From positions 1-20,276 of the forward strand of contig LSSL01000316.1 in the NCBI GenBank assembly GCA_001953115.1: 20,276 bases of DNA, given 5' to 3'. The position numbers and the translations under genes are program-made. Shown piece after piece: positions 19,913 to 20,276 of the stretch. Under the pieces are notes generated by a model, which saw only the letters and a program-made list of their open reading frames with translations, did no database searches and was not told where the DNA came from. Position 1 is the stretch's first letter. Each line of letters starts with the position of its first letter. Origin of the DNA: Smittium mucronatum. Taxonomy: Eukaryota; Kickxellomycota; Harpellomycetes; Harpellales; Legeriomycetaceae.

Positions 19913-20276
19913 TATTATAGCTTGGAAGCAGTGAAGACAGAGAACAGTAATTTGAAGAACAGAGATTCCAGAAAAGGACCATCTAGAAACAGGAGGAACC
20001 GATCGTTTAGCACAGCTGAGACATAGTCTAGTGCACAAGTCCAGCGTTCGACAGTCAGACGGATCTTAGCGTCTACCAGCTATTTGTAGGAAAGCCACGT
20101 CGATCAAGCCCACGTTTGGGTAGGAGTCTAATTTTATTAATCCTGTTAATTGTAGGCTCTGACTAGGAGCTCAATAGCTTCAGCGAAGTATTTTTTGTTG
20201 AAAAAGAACTTAATTATTAACCGTTAAAGCCTCAGAAATCCAGTCTACTTGAAGCAATGACAGGGGGGGGGGGGGG
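19913..20276. repeat. Dispersed GC-richer repeat, right copy (cut by window end)
   Basis: This copy matches 28-384 in the same orientation. Shared landmarks include CCATCTAGAAACAGGAGGAA, GTTCGACAGTCAGACGGATC, AGGAGCTCAATAGCTTCA and CTACTTGAAGCAATG. Relative to the left copy many differences are G to A or C to T, as if this copy has drifted further toward A+T. It ends in 14 G exactly at the window edge, suggesting that the contig broke in the homopolymer. The plus-strand frame that starts at 19832 and ends at the TAG at 20024-20026 is half flanking DNA, so it is not called as a gene. Confidence 0.88.

Noticed and set aside
1..20276. Whole-window interpretation as an LTR retrotransposon bounded by direct repeats
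   Set aside because: The repeats are 20 kb apart and diverged. They enclose unrelated relics on both strands and a host gene, and no LTR-type integrase or gag-pol spans the interval.
1..20276. CRISPR arrays, tRNA genes, riboswitches, bacterial operons
   Set aside because: No regularly spaced repeats, cloverleaf-like elements or gene clusters were seen on either strand, and the content is eukaryotic.

Overview
This window reads as an AT-rich, gene-poor eukaryotic nuclear contig, roughly three quarters or more A+T by eye. The eukaryotic call rests on three things: decayed hAT and tyrosine-recombinase (DIRS-type) transposons, one secreted-protein gene whose signal peptide joins its body cleanly only across a short GT-AG intron, and long non-coding AT-rich stretches. 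A large-genome microsporidian or a similarly AT-rich protist would fit. The species is inference; no rRNA or housekeeping gene is present to settle it.

Layout. (1) Positions 1-470 and 19913-20276 carry two diverged, same-orientation copies of one GC-richer dispersed repeat; the second stops in a 14-G run at the window edge. (2) 1204-3014 (+) is a broken hAT transposase with BED finger, catalytic core and C-terminal dimerisation block, spread over several frames. (3) 3015-6412 and 7615-9933 are AT-rich and hold no gene I can support. Between them, 6413-7614 (+) has an unidentified patchwork of low-stop reading frames. (4) 9934-13593 (-) is a degraded DIRS-like retrotransposon in the order Gag, RT, RNase H, tyrosine recombinase; catalytic residues of the RT and recombinase are mutated. 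(5) 13855-16020 (-) is one reading frame about 2.2 kb long with far fewer stops than expected, identity unknown. A small ORF (16393-16662, -) lies upstream on the same strand. (6) 17487-18466 (-) is the only gene that looks intact: a 303-residue secreted leucine-rich/receptor-L-domain-like protein in two exons with a 68-nt intron.

The window is therefore a transposon graveyard around one probable secreted or surface protein gene. Nothing suggests an operon or pathway. The most interesting items are the DIRS-like element, the inferred intron in the secreted gene, the unidentified 2.2-kb decayed frame, and the repeat that bounds both ends.
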